Assembly (NCBI GenBank): GCA_963669435.1
Contig: OY770025.1
Span: 3,348,001-3,412,000, forward strand
DNA length: 64,000 nt
Source of the DNA: CALJFL01 sp963669435
Lineage (GTDB): Bacteria > Pseudomonadota > Gammaproteobacteria > Pseudomonadales > Halieaceae
Reading direction: 5' to 3'
The translations under genes and the position numbers were made by a program. The number at the start of each line of letters is the position of its first letter. Positions within the stretch are counted from its first letter, which is position 1. The notes below the pieces were generated by a model. The model ran no database searches, was not told where the DNA came from, and saw only the letters and a list, made by a program, of their open reading frames with translations. Below are positions 17,789-26,956 of the stretch, in pieces.

Positions 17789-17836
17789 GCCGGGCGCTTC
17801 TCCCTACTGTTATCGCATTGTCTATCGCGCATCCGC

Positions 17837-17877
17837 ATTGTAGCGGTGCATGTTGTTATTCTATTGACCTGCATCAA
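17837..17877 (-). promoter_or_regulatory. FNR/Anr box with -10 element ahead of Yip1-ccoNOQP
   Basis: On the minus strand TTGATGCAGGTCAA (17877-17864) matches the FNR consensus TTGAT-N4-ATCAA with one mismatch. A -10 element TACAAT (17842-17837) follows after 21 bases, which places the box centre near -41.5, the class II activator geometry. The site is about 75 bases upstream of the Yip1 start. The fnr gene next door supplies the likely regulator. Confidence 0.8.
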
Positions 17878-17897
17878 GCGATTGGAGAATGCGTGAT

Positions 17898-18656
17898 TTA
17901 ACTCCCCACGTTCGCCATGGTGCGCAGGCTATCGGTATCGAGTATCTCGATCTCCTTGTTGTCCACGCGCAGTACATTCAGTTTCTGCATGCGGCTGAAT
18001 ACCCGGCTCACCGTCTCTACAGTAAGGCCCAGATAATTGCCGATGTCCAGTCGGGACATGCTCAGGCGAAAATGCGTCGGGCTGAGGCGGCGGCGACTGT
18101 TGCGCGTGGATATGCTTAGCATGAGCGCGGCAACCCGCTCTTCAGCAGAATTTTTGCTGAGCAGGGTGATCAGTTGCTGGTCCTCGGTGATTTCGCGACT
18201 CATCAATTGCAGGAAGTGTCGCTGTAGCGATGGCAGGGAACTGGACAGACTTTCGAGCGCGTCGAAGGGGATTTCGCAAATTGCCGAGGTTTCCAGCGCG
18301 ATGGCAGAAGAGGAATGGACATTCTCACTGATCCCGTCCAGTGCCAGGATCTCGCCCGGGAAATAAAAGCCGGTGACCTGTTCGCGCCCGTCGTCGGTGG
18401 TTTTATAGGCCTTCAGGGTGCCGGAACGCACGGCGAAGATGGCGTTGAATGCATCGCCCTCCCGATAGATATGCTCATTTTTTTGCAACGGCTTGCCGCG
18501 CTGAACGATGTCGTCCAGGCGGTCGATATCTTCCGTTTCCAGGGCCAGCGGCAGGCAGATACCCGCGAGGCGGCAATTACCGCAGCTCACCTGGTAGTCG
18601 TGCGTACATCGCGGAATACTCCCCGGGCTGTCCTGCGCTGCCAAGTGATTATCCAA
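17898..18656 (-). CDS. fnr: Oxygen-sensing regulator of the Fnr/Anr family
   Basis: A 252-residue Crp/Fnr-family activator. The iron-sulfur ligands are visible as Cys25, Cys28 and Cys34 (spacing C-x2-C-x5-C), with a fourth cysteine in SAICEIPF about 95 residues later. A cyclic-nucleotide-like beta barrel (about residues 50-150) precedes a C-terminal helix-turn-helix whose recognition helix has the FNR-specific E-x2-SR motif (ETVSRVFSRM). It would bind FNR boxes such as the one 20-40 bases beyond its own stop codon. An in-frame ATG at 18656 fits the family length. Confidence 0.96.
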   Translation of the reverse strand: MDNHLAAQDSPGSIPRCTHDYQVSCGNCRLAGICLPLALETEDIDRLDDIVQRGKPLQKNEHIYREGDAFNAIFAVRSGTLKAYKTTDDGREQVTGFYFPGEILALDGISENVHSSSAIALETSAICEIPFDALESLSSSLPSLQRHFLQLMSREITEDQQLITLLSKNSAEERVAALMLSISTRNSRRRLSPTHFRLSMSRLDIGNYLGLTVETVSRVFSRMQKLNVLRVDNKEIEILDTDSLRTMANVGS

Positions 18657-18684
18657 TGCCTATCCCCATGTAAGCCAAACCACA

Positions 18685-18690
18685 ATTATA
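18685..18690 (-). promoter_or_regulatory. Candidate -10 of fnr
   Basis: A perfect TATAAT on the minus strand lies about 30 bases upstream of the fnr start codon. No good -35 is seen at 16-18 bases. Confidence 0.4.
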
Positions 18691-18734
18691 GTGGAAATCG
18701 CACTGGCGATATACTTCGGAAAGCCTGCTCGTTC

Positions 18735-18775
18735 CCCGCTTTCGCGGGCTTTACCGCAAGCCGTGAAAAGCCCGC
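18735..18775. terminator. Alternative hairpins between the GGDEF-EAL gene and fnr
   Basis: A 9-bp perfect stem pairs 18744-18752 with 18767-18775 (GCGGGCTTT with AAAGCCCGC). The left arm can instead pair with CCCGC at 18735-18739. There is no T run on either strand, so it could be a terminator of the upstream gene or a leader structure of fnr. Confidence 0.45.
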
Positions 18776-18893
18776 AGGGAGTAGTAGAGCGCACCCTTAC
18801 TAAGCTTTTTACGCCAGTGCGCCCCGCTGGCAGCTGACGGGCCACCGGTAGCGTGGATCAACGAGGGGGATTCAGATTTTTACCGGTACAGGC

Positions 18894-21800
18894 TTACTTT
18901 TCGATACTGGATAACTCGGCGGTTACCTCGGACAGCAGTTTCGGGCGCCCGATGCCCCAGCCCTGCAAGTAGTCCACGCCAATAGTATTGAGCTGCTCGA
19001 TGATTTCTTCGTTTTCCACCGATTCGGCAATGGTTTCCTGGCCCAGGAAATGGGCCAGGTCATTGATCGAGCGCGCCATGGCGAAATCGTTGCGATTCTT
19101 GTGGATATTGGTGATGAACGTGCCATCGATTTTCACATAGTCCACCGGCAGTTCCCGCAGGTAGTTGTGACTTGCCAGGCCTGTGCCGAAATCGTCAATG
19201 GAAAACTTACAGCCAATGTTGCGGAAGGTGCGTACGAAATCTGCTGCCTTGACCAGGTTGGATATGGTGCCGGTTTCGGTGATTTCGAAACAGAGTTTGC
19301 TGGTGCCGACCCCAAACTCTGAAATTTGCTCGAGCAGGTAATCCATGAAGGCGTCGTCGGTCACGCTGGTCCCGGACAGGTTAATAGCGAGGTTTGGCAC
19401 CACCTTCTGGGCGTCCATGAGACCGCTGATCCAGCTGAAGGCTTCCTTGACCACCCAGCGGTCAACCAGGCTCATAAAACCGTAACGCTCGGCCGAAACG
19501 ATAAACTCCTCCGGCGAGCCCAGGGTACCATCAGCGTTGCTCAAGCCCAGCAGCAGTTCATAGTGTGCCGACACTTCTTCGCCGCTCACCAGGGTGCGCT
19601 GCACGATAGGCTGGGCGCGCAGTACAAAGCGGTCCGTTGCCAGGGCTTGCTCCAGTTCCAGGCGGCTCTTGTCCAGGTCTTGCTTGGAGCGCAGTACCAG
19701 TTCCTGGTCCTGGGTATACTCCACCACCCGGTTGCGCCCCTGTTCCTTGGCGATCTGCATGGCACCGCGGGCATCTTCCAACACGGCGTCGACCTTGCTG
19801 GCGATCGAGGTCAGCGGGGCGACCCCGATGGACACGGTGAAGGCGACTTTCTCGTTGTCGATCTCGACGCTGCTGGCTTCGATATCCGCGCGCACCTTCT
19901 CGGCAAAGGCCATGGCCTTTTCCATACTGCGATCGACCAGCAAAATGCCAAACTCATCACTGCCGATACGCGCCGATGAAGTCTTCTTGCCGTGTAGCTG
20001 CGACAGCAACTTGGCGAATTCGTGCAGCACCAGGTCGCCATTGACCTGGTCAAACACTTCATTCACCAGGCTGAATTGATCGATGTTAATGTAGAGGACC
20101 GCGTGCTGGGATGACTTGCGGTGCGCGTGCGACAGCGCACGCTGCATCTGCTCGAGAAAGGTTTCGCGATTAATCAGCTTGGTCAGTTCGTCATGATTGC
20201 GCTCAAAACTGAGCGTTTTTTGCACGTGCTCCAGCGTGCCGTACATGCTCTCATCGACCACTGAGAGCTCATCTTCTGGCGCCGGGGGTTTGGCGCCCCT
20301 ACTCAGGTGGCGAGCCAGTTGTACATTGCTCATCTCGGCGTTCTTCTGGCCGCGCTCGTTAACAAAGATGAAGCGGTCGCCGTCCTCATTAATCCAGGCC
20401 AGCTGCATGCGGTGCTTCTTGCCATCTTTGTCGCGGTAGTTCAGCCAGCTCCCGGGCTCCAGTTCCTCCACCCGTCGGACCCAGCGGCGCAGTCGCGGTA
20501 ACTGTTCGATACGGGCGCGCCGATCGGCCGCGGTCGCCGTCTCTGGGCGGGGCGCTACCGGGGTGGTCTGGACCTGCTGGTTGCCGGAGATGGTGTCCTG
20601 CAGCTCGTCCAGCACTGCTTCGTGGGTGACATTGGCGGGCAGCGCAGCGCTGATTTGCTGTCGAATCATGTCGATCAGTGGCTCGGCCTCCAGCCCGCGC
20701 TGTAATTGTGTCTCGTTGTCGACTTCCCCGCGCTGCTGCTGCGATAACCACTCTGAGACCAGCGCCAATGTGCGCAACTGCTCTTTCCAGTTGTCGCTGT
20801 CAGGGCCTTCCTTGACGTGGGTCAGTACCAGCAGGTCTCGCCAACCATGTTCAACCAGTTCTTTCAGTACCTTGGGTGCCTCTGGAGGTGAAATGAACTG
20901 GTCTACTGCATTTTCTACGGCTTTTTTTGAGTTGCTGAGCTTTTCCTGGCCCTCATGGGTGCGCACAACCCGTTCAACGTTGCGCGAATGGGCGCGCTCC
21001 TGTTGCTCGACCAGTTTGTCGATCTTGCCCAGTGCCTGGTCAAAGACTCCACTGTCCTCGTCGTAGTCGTTGACGATCTGGTCGACAATTTCGCTGACGC
21101 GGCCCTCCAGGGCTCGATTGGGAAAATTAGCTGCGCTGGACAACTGTGACAGTTTGTCAACCACTGAGCGGGCGGCGTGTTCCTTGTCCAGAAAAAACTT
21201 GGGTTCGGTCAACGCCAGCTTCGCCAGGGGGATTTGCAGGTCGCCCAGAGTGGGCTTCAGGGCGGTGCTGACGTCCAGCTGTGAGCGGATAGTACCGAAC
21301 AGGTTGTCGACCAGGTCGAGTTGATTGAGGCTGACATCGCTCAGGCCGGTGGTGTCTTCCAGGCCATTGATCTGGCCGCTATTGGTAGCCAGGTACTCCC
21401 GCAGCGACGCCGCCTGGCGAACCTGATCACGCACGTCGGCATTGCGCTGCAGAAACCCCAGGGCGGTGGCAATGGCCTGAGGGTCTGCCAGCCGTACCTC
21501 GCCGCCTGGCACGCCGTCGGGCGCGGGGGATTGGGAGGCTGTAGATGCGGCGTTTCCTTCCGACTCGCGCTTGAAGTTCAGTGCGTCAATGACCGAGCGA
21601 TACAGGTTGTCCGGGTCGAGCCGCTTGCTGATTTTGTCGACCACGCCCTCCACAACCTGGTCCACGAGATTACCGCTCTCTGCGCCTGTGTCCCCGGGGG
21701 GTGTGCGAGTCGTTTCAACGGCACGGGGTGCTTCGGGGTGGGGCGGTGTCTCTGGACTCGGGGCCGCAGCCCTGGGCGTCGGTTCCACCACTGGCTTGGA

Positions 21801-22874
21801 TTCTTCCCGTGGGGTGGGCTCCCGTCGCTGGCGTTCGGGGTTTTGCAATAGCGAGCCCTTGTTGATGATCTCTTCTTCGATGTGCGGGCGCACGCCGTGC
21901 TGGGCCAGGCTGGCATTCAACGGGTTGTAGTAGTTGTCCAACTCGCGGATAAACTCGTTGACGAAGAATCCGAATATCTCGGATACCGTTGACTTGGGGA
22001 TGCCCTGGCCATCGATTGAGGATTTGAAGGCGCGGCACAGCTCTGACACGTGCACGGGCAGGCGCACTTTCAAGGGGTCGGATCGCGTCAGTGTCGCCAC
22101 CCGGATAATCAGTGCTTCGAGCGCCACCTGGTGTAACTCCTCGCCGATGCTGATCATGCGATCGATCGCCAGGAAGTCCTCAAACTCATTGATGTCTACA
22201 AGGTCGAGGGAGCCATCGGCGCGCTCCTGCCACTCGTGCCTGCCCCGTTCCTGGGGTGTCAGGTCGTCGTAGAGCCGGTCGATGTCCTGTTTGAACGCGT
22301 CGATCAATCCGCGACCATTACGTTTTACGACGTTCAGTGCCTCGTAGTAGACATTGTGGCCAGAGGAACTGGTTTGGCTGGAGGTGGATAAGTCAAACAG
22401 GTGGTCTGCAAGGTGCATGATAAACAACTGCAGACGCTCGTCGAGCAACGTCAGGCTCTGCGCCTGGAATTTCTGCAGGAGCTGCGCCCGCTGCACGTCG
22501 GTATACTCTCGTGAACCGCCGTCAGTACTTTCTCTGGCAGGCGCTTCTTCAGTGCTGGAACTCAACGCCGTAAGACAACGTTGTGCGTCGTCCTGTTGGC
22601 GGTCCTTGAAGGTCAGGGAGATGCTCTCGTCGCCGTTATCTACGACCACCACCTCCAGGCTGACGGGGGCTCCAGCCACCTGTTCGCAGTGCAGTCGCGC
22701 GAGGGAACCCTGGTTGAGGCGCATGCGGTGAGCCGTAGCTTCCAGCCCTGTATCGTTGGGCCGCAGCTCCAGTTGCTCATCGGTTTCCAGGCATAAATCG
22801 CCACTGAGTAAAAAGGCGCCATCCAACTCCAGCGAGACGGCCAATGTATTTGAGTGTGGTCGCTGCTGTGCCAT
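18894..22874 (-). CDS. Very large DUF1631-GGDEF-EAL cyclic-di-GMP protein
   Basis: A 1326-residue cytosolic protein without visible membrane segments. Residues about 1-105 and about 800-860 (WLNYRDKDGKKHRMQLAW) look PilZ-like; the bulk of the N-terminal 860 residues is the DUF1631 region (SELCRAFKSSIDGQGIPKS). A proline-rich linker lies near 355-405. The GGDEF domain (about 870-1020) has GSDEF near residue 971 instead of GGDEF. The EAL domain (about 1075-1320) has ELL near 1105 in place of EAL, with NLSG, FEITETG, IDDFGTG and AESVE retained. The cyclase motif is altered, while most phosphodiesterase metal ligands are kept. It may be a phosphodiesterase or an effector. Confidence 0.88.
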   Translation of the reverse strand: MAQQRPHSNTLAVSLELDGAFLLSGDLCLETDEQLELRPNDTGLEATAHRMRLNQGSLARLHCEQVAGAPVSLEVVVVDNGDESISLTFKDRQQDDAQRCLTALSSSTEEAPARESTDGGSREYTDVQRAQLLQKFQAQSLTLLDERLQLFIMHLADHLFDLSTSSQTSSSGHNVYYEALNVVKRNGRGLIDAFKQDIDRLYDDLTPQERGRHEWQERADGSLDLVDINEFEDFLAIDRMISIGEELHQVALEALIIRVATLTRSDPLKVRLPVHVSELCRAFKSSIDGQGIPKSTVSEIFGFFVNEFIRELDNYYNPLNASLAQHGVRPHIEEEIINKGSLLQNPERQRREPTPREESKPVVEPTPRAAAPSPETPPHPEAPRAVETTRTPPGDTGAESGNLVDQVVEGVVDKISKRLDPDNLYRSVIDALNFKRESEGNAASTASQSPAPDGVPGGEVRLADPQAIATALGFLQRNADVRDQVRQAASLREYLATNSGQINGLEDTTGLSDVSLNQLDLVDNLFGTIRSQLDVSTALKPTLGDLQIPLAKLALTEPKFFLDKEHAARSVVDKLSQLSSAANFPNRALEGRVSEIVDQIVNDYDEDSGVFDQALGKIDKLVEQQERAHSRNVERVVRTHEGQEKLSNSKKAVENAVDQFISPPEAPKVLKELVEHGWRDLLVLTHVKEGPDSDNWKEQLRTLALVSEWLSQQQRGEVDNETQLQRGLEAEPLIDMIRQQISAALPANVTHEAVLDELQDTISGNQQVQTTPVAPRPETATAADRRARIEQLPRLRRWVRRVEELEPGSWLNYRDKDGKKHRMQLAWINEDGDRFIFVNERGQKNAEMSNVQLARHLSRGAKPPAPEDELSVVDESMYGTLEHVQKTLSFERNHDELTKLINRETFLEQMQRALSHAHRKSSQHAVLYINIDQFSLVNEVFDQVNGDLVLHEFAKLLSQLHGKKTSSARIGSDEFGILLVDRSMEKAMAFAEKVRADIEASSVEIDNEKVAFTVSIGVAPLTSIASKVDAVLEDARGAMQIAKEQGRNRVVEYTQDQELVLRSKQDLDKSRLELEQALATDRFVLRAQPIVQRTLVSGEEVSAHYELLLGLSNADGTLGSPEEFIVSAERYGFMSLVDRWVVKEAFSWISGLMDAQKVVPNLAINLSGTSVTDDAFMDYLLEQISEFGVGTSKLCFEITETGTISNLVKAADFVRTFRNIGCKFSIDDFGTGLASHNYLRELPVDYVKIDGTFITNIHKNRNDFAMARSINDLAHFLGQETIAESVENEEIIEQLNTIGVDYLQGWGIGRPKLLSEVTAELSSIEK

Positions 22875-22981
22875 TTAAACCCGATGCTTGTCTCGATGTT
22901 GGTCAGGGCTGGGCGGTGCGGATGCCGCCGGGCTGTAACCAAGCAGTATAACGTGAACCGGGGGTGGAACAAACGGCGCCA

Positions 22982-25201
22982 TCAGCGCTTGTTTCGCTTA
23001 CGCAGGTTTTTGGTTTTTTTCTTAAAGCGCTGCTTGTAATCGTAGTAGTGAAAAGGAATGCGCCAGCCGGGCCCCAGTGAGCTTCCCAGGTGCGACTCAT
23101 AGCAGGCGATAAACGCTTCCCGGTCTGCCCAGTGCAACTTGTAGGCGATTCTTATCAGGTCCAGCAGTCGGTGTCTGGCCCTGACCCGGGAGCCCGGTCC
23201 GCGCCAGATCCAGGCACGCCCTATGTCGATAGCCATGGGGGTTATGCGGCCCTGCGCGTCGGCGCTCAGCATCAGGTTGCCCGAGGACAGGTCGCGGTGC
23301 ACGATCTGCTTATTGTGCATGTTACAGACAAAGCTGCTAATCAGCTCAAACCAGGCATGCTTGTCCAGCCCGCGATAGTGGCTTTCTCCGCGGTTAATGG
23401 CGGCGTACACGTCGCGAGAGGAGAAGGCATCGGGGACATACTCGCAGATGTACCAGGAGTCCTCTATGCCCGATTGCTCGTGCCGCTCGTGATAGGCCAC
23501 CGGAAGCGGCGTGGCGACACCCCGGCTGAGCATGGCGCAGGCGTTGTTCCAATGGCGCCGACCCTTACTGGGGCGAAAGCGATAGAGAAAACGCTTGAAG
23601 CCGGTCACGCGGTTTTTCTTGACGGTGATTTCCCGGCCGGGGAAGCGTGGGTCGGCAACGTTCCACAGGCGATTGCGCGCATCGCGCAGCACCCGCAGCT
23701 CTGGCATCTCCGGAATCTTCTCGGCCGCTAGCAGTGCGGTGCTGGCCAGGTCCTCGTCCTGATGCGCGCGTCGCAGCATGTAGGCGCTGCTCCAGTCTGC
23801 GGTTTTCGTACCCACCGAGCAGTGCTCGGGACTACAGATGTGTATCTTGCCATCGGGCGGGAGTAACTCGATGTGCTCCTCGGCGACGTCGCTAACTTCG
23901 ATGATCAGGGGCTGTTCGGAGATGAGTACTTGCGGCGGCAGTGTCACGCCCTCGCTATTCCTGAAAATTGCGGTGTCCAGAATGGCGTCGGGGAATACCT
24001 CCGCGAGGGCATATGCCTGTCCGTCCCGGCACCAGGCCACGTAAAGTTCCTGCTGATCGTTGCGGCGCAGTTTGAACAGGCTCAATCCGTCAACCTCGTG
24101 CCGGGCGCTCAGCAGTTGCGCACCCGCGAACTGCCGGCTCAGGTGGGCCAGGGTCCTGAACCCCGGCGTCGGGGTGAAATCATTGAGGTTGCCGCGAACC
24201 CGCTGGTAGTAGCTGACCTGGTCGATTGCCGGGTAGTCGAGGCAGGCGTCGTCGATCAGGCCGTCGCGGTTGCAGATCAATGGCCCCCAAAACACCTGTC
24301 GCAGCACCCCACTGGATGCGGCCAGCAACAGGTACCGCAGCATGTAATCGGCCTGCTTTTGTCCCGGCCAGGGCGAGCGCCGCCTAAGTCGTTTACTGGT
24401 CCAGCAGGTATAGGTGCAGATCAGCGGGCCACTGCCACGCTGCCTGCCGATCAGTGCGAGAACGCGCGCTTTCTTTATCAGGTTCAGTTTAAGCAGTTGT
24501 GTGGCGCCCCGTCCGAGAACCCGGTGGTCGTAGGCCTCGGGTTCAACGACCCGCTCCACAAACAGGTTGTCCGTATGAAAGTCGGGTCCCTTGCCAAGGG
24601 CTTCTATAAAAGACAGATAGGCGGCGTTGTATAGCGGTTCAAAATCCGACACATTGGCGCCTGCCAACTTCACGCCCGCTCGCTCAGCGCGCTGTAGCGC
24701 GATATCCCAGGCCACCAGGAAGGTGCGCGAAGAAAAGCCGGACCATTTGCCGCGGTTGGGGGTGTTGCCAACCTCGAATAGCGCCACGCGCTCTCCATAG
24801 CGCTGGAATACATCATCGAGGAATTGGCGCCAGCGCGCTTGAGCGTCGGCCTGTTCTGCCAGGTCTTCTGCCTCAGACAGCGGTGGGAAGACATTGAGGA
24901 GTACTGAAAATCCGTTCGCCAGTAGTTGTTCCAGCAGGCGCTCCGCGGGGCCTCCCTGGCCGTCGTAACAAAAATCCATACGGACGTTGCCGATTCCGAG
25001 TTTCCGCAATCTGTCCAGTATGTATCCATCTATCCCGGCGTCGTCGGCGGGCGCCACGTTCACCCCGAAAAAATCCTCGGGTATGTGGCAGGGAGCGGGC
25101 TTTGACGATTGGCCTAGCCAGCCACCCAATTGCGTAATCGAACGTAGAAAGTGCAGTCCCGCAATAGGATAGCCAAACAGCGGATGTAGGAGCTTGTTCA
25201 A
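22982..25201 (-). CDS. Hybrid protein: glycosidase-like TIM barrel plus lipopolysaccharide-kinase-like domain
   Basis: A 739-residue protein. Residues about 40-330 resemble a clan-A glycoside hydrolase barrel: HIPEDFFGVNVAP, GIGNVRMDFCYDG, VALFEVGNTPNRGKWSG (an E in the place of the acid/base) and RQVFWGPLICNRDGL. A middle region (about 350-470) is beta-rich. Residues about 540-735 form a kinase fold of the Kdo/WaaP type, with the catalytic loop H635-R636-D637 in IVHRDLSSGNLML, the metal-binding D in PMAIDIGRAW and a basic C-terminal tail. It follows the divergent F420 promoter region. It may act on an envelope polysaccharide or lipid A core sugar; the substrate is not evident. Confidence 0.75.
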   Translation of the reverse strand: MNKLLHPLFGYPIAGLHFLRSITQLGGWLGQSSKPAPCHIPEDFFGVNVAPADDAGIDGYILDRLRKLGIGNVRMDFCYDGQGGPAERLLEQLLANGFSVLLNVFPPLSEAEDLAEQADAQARWRQFLDDVFQRYGERVALFEVGNTPNRGKWSGFSSRTFLVAWDIALQRAERAGVKLAGANVSDFEPLYNAAYLSFIEALGKGPDFHTDNLFVERVVEPEAYDHRVLGRGATQLLKLNLIKKARVLALIGRQRGSGPLICTYTCWTSKRLRRRSPWPGQKQADYMLRYLLLAASSGVLRQVFWGPLICNRDGLIDDACLDYPAIDQVSYYQRVRGNLNDFTPTPGFRTLAHLSRQFAGAQLLSARHEVDGLSLFKLRRNDQQELYVAWCRDGQAYALAEVFPDAILDTAIFRNSEGVTLPPQVLISEQPLIIEVSDVAEEHIELLPPDGKIHICSPEHCSVGTKTADWSSAYMLRRAHQDEDLASTALLAAEKIPEMPELRVLRDARNRLWNVADPRFPGREITVKKNRVTGFKRFLYRFRPSKGRRHWNNACAMLSRGVATPLPVAYHERHEQSGIEDSWYICEYVPDAFSSRDVYAAINRGESHYRGLDKHAWFELISSFVCNMHNKQIVHRDLSSGNLMLSADAQGRITPMAIDIGRAWIWRGPGSRVRARHRLLDLIRIAYKLHWADREAFIACYESHLGSSLGPGWRIPFHYYDYKQRFKKKTKNLRKRNKR

Positions 25202-25499
25202 ATAGGTATCCGGATTCGCCGGTCTCGCTCAGGTAAGGGCGGAGTATATCACCGGCAGTGTATTGCACAGCAGGAATTGACCATCCACACGTGAGAGGGT
25301 ACCCAATTCCGGCGGCCCAGTGCTGGCGCGGGTTTGTCTTGTTATTGTGCATATATTTTCATATGATGCCGAGGCGCTTGAATCCTGCTGGCTCCGATAC
25401 AGGAGCAGCCCTGCCAGTGGACCGAAGTTTCCCTGGTGCGGGAGTTGATCCAGAGTTGGGCACAGGTTCTCAAGGCACCCTCAGAAGCAAACTGGACAC
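25202..25499. promoter_or_regulatory. Divergent intergenic region between hybrid kinase and F420 operon
   Basis: This 298-base region holds the F420-operon promoter at 25339-25367 and about 130 bases of leader after it. Nothing else is recognised; a short frame beginning at the ATG at 25363 runs into npdG in another frame and has no ribosome binding site. Confidence 0.5.
25339..25367 (+). promoter_or_regulatory. Sigma-70-type promoter of the F420 operon
   Basis: TTGTTA (25339-25344) and TATGAT (25362-25367) are separated by 17 bases. Transcription would begin near 25374, leaving a leader of about 125 bases before npdG. Confidence 0.65.
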
Positions 25500-26189
25500 A
25501 TGACTATGACCACAGAGACCTTGCCTGTATTGGCTATATTGGGCGGCACTGGCGACCTGGGTACGGGATTGGCGCGCCGCTGGGCGCAGGCCGGCTACCA
25601 GGTGATTATCGGCTCCCGGACACTGGAAAAAGCGCAGGCGGCGACCACCGATCTGCAGGAGATTATGGCGGAGCGCGGGGTGGGCGATGTGTCTGTTGCC
25701 GCGATGGAGAACCTCGCTGCGGCAGAGGCGGCCGATATCGTGACCCTGACCGTACCTTTCAGTCACCAGGCCAGTACGCTTGAATATGTCAAACCCGCCC
25801 TGCAGGGGAAAATCCTGATCGACGTAACCGTTCCCCTGGTACCGCCCAAAGTGGCGCGAGTGCAGTTACCGGAGCAGGGCAGTGCCGGGCAGATCGCCCA
25901 GGAGATCCTGGGTGAAGAGGTGGCAGTGGTCTCCGCGTTCCAGAATGTCGCCGCGCACCACCTGCAGGAAGGCCATGGCCTTGATTGTGATGTGCTGGTC
26001 TGCGGCAATAAAAAGGATGCCCGCGCCCGGGTTATTGAATTGGTGGAAGCGGCTGGCATGAAGGGCTACCACGCTGGGATGATCTATAACGCCGCTGCCG
26101 CCGAGGCACTTACCTCAGTGCTTATCACTATTAACAAGCAGTATGGGTGTCACGCAGGCATCAAGATAAGCGGTCTGGGCGATGATTAA
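25500..26189 (+). CDS. npdG: F420-dependent NADP reductase (NpdG/Fno type)
   Basis: A 229-residue Rossmann enzyme that transfers hydride between NADPH and coenzyme F420. The N-terminal nucleotide-binding loop is LAILGGTGDLGTGLARRWAQAGY followed by IIGSRTLEKA, whose serine and arginine suit the 2'-phosphate of NADP. The segment EAADIVTLTVPFSHQASTLE, then KILIDVTVPL and EVAVVSAFQNVAAHHLQ, is characteristic of the family. It is the first gene of the F420 operon and ends in a one-base TAATG overlap with cofE. In this setting it probably keeps F420 reduced. Confidence 0.93.
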   Translation: MTMTTETLPVLAILGGTGDLGTGLARRWAQAGYQVIIGSRTLEKAQAATTDLQEIMAERGVGDVSVAAMENLAAAEAADIVTLTVPFSHQASTLEYVKPALQGKILIDVTVPLVPPKVARVQLPEQGSAGQIAQEILGEEVAVVSAFQNVAAHHLQEGHGLDCDVLVCGNKKDARARVIELVEAAGMKGYHAGMIYNAAAAEALTSVLITINKQYGCHAGIKISGLGDD

Positions 26190-26956
26190 TGTCGGCCGCG
26201 CTGACGCTTATACCGCTGCATGATTTCCCCCTGGTCAATCCGGGTGATGATCTTGCAGAACTCATAGCTGCAGCGCTGGTGGCCAATACACTCTCTCTTG
26301 AAGAGGGTGACGTATTGGTCATTGCGCAAAAAGTGGTCTCCAAGGCGGAGGACCGTTACGTTAACCTCGCCGATGTTGTGCCCGGTGAGCAGGCGCTGGC
26401 CCTTGCGACCGCCACTGACAAGGACCCACGGCAGGTAGAACTGGTGCTGTCGGAATCTGAAGAGGTGCTGCGCTCACGCCCGGGTGTCATCATTGTCGAA
26501 CACCGCAATGGCTATGTTCACGCCAATGCGGGCATCGATAAGTCCAATATCTCCGACCATGCTTCTGGTCCCCGGGTGCTTCTTTTACCGGAGGATTCAG
26601 ATCGGTCTGCCGTACAGATTCGGCGTGGGCTTGCTGCGCTCACGGGTGTCGCTCCGCAGGTTATTATCAATGACAGCTTTGGTCGCGCCTGGCGCAACGG
26701 CACGGTGGGCGTTGCTATCGGTAGTGCAGGCTGCCAACCCTTGAAGAACCAGATTGGGGAGACCGACCTGTTCGGTAATGTGCTGGAGGTGACCGAGGCC
26801 GCCGTTGCCGATGAACTCGCCGCCGCTGCGTCGCTGGTCATGGGGCAGGCCGCCGAAGGGGTGCCGGTAGTGCTGGTCAAAGGCGCAAATCTGGTACCCG
26901 CAGAGACGGACTCTAAATCCCTGTTGCGAGACAAGTCCATGGACATGTTCCGCTAA
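26189..26956 (+). CDS. cofE: F420-0:gamma-L-glutamate ligase CofE (single domain)
   Basis: A 255-residue enzyme that adds glutamate residues to F420-0 with GTP. The family motifs are visible: GDVLVIAQKVVSKAEDR near the N-terminus, VIIVEHRNGYVHANAGIDKSN, then VIINDSFGRAWRNGTVGVAIG. It lacks the C-terminal nitroreductase-like domain of mycobacterial FbiB, so it matches the archaeal-type short form. It overlaps npdG by one base and abuts cofD in the same way, so translation is coupled. Confidence 0.95.
   Translation: MSAALTLIPLHDFPLVNPGDDLAELIAAALVANTLSLEEGDVLVIAQKVVSKAEDRYVNLADVVPGEQALALATATDKDPRQVELVLSESEEVLRSRPGVIIVEHRNGYVHANAGIDKSNISDHASGPRVLLLPEDSDRSAVQIRRGLAALTGVAPQVIINDSFGRAWRNGTVGVAIGSAGCQPLKNQIGETDLFGNVLEVTEAAVADELAAAASLVMGQAAEGVPVVLVKGANLVPAETDSKSLLRDKSMDMFR

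Noticed and set aside
25363..25503. Small leader peptide before npdG
   Set aside because: The frame begins inside the proposed -10 element, has no ribosome site and runs into npdG in another frame.
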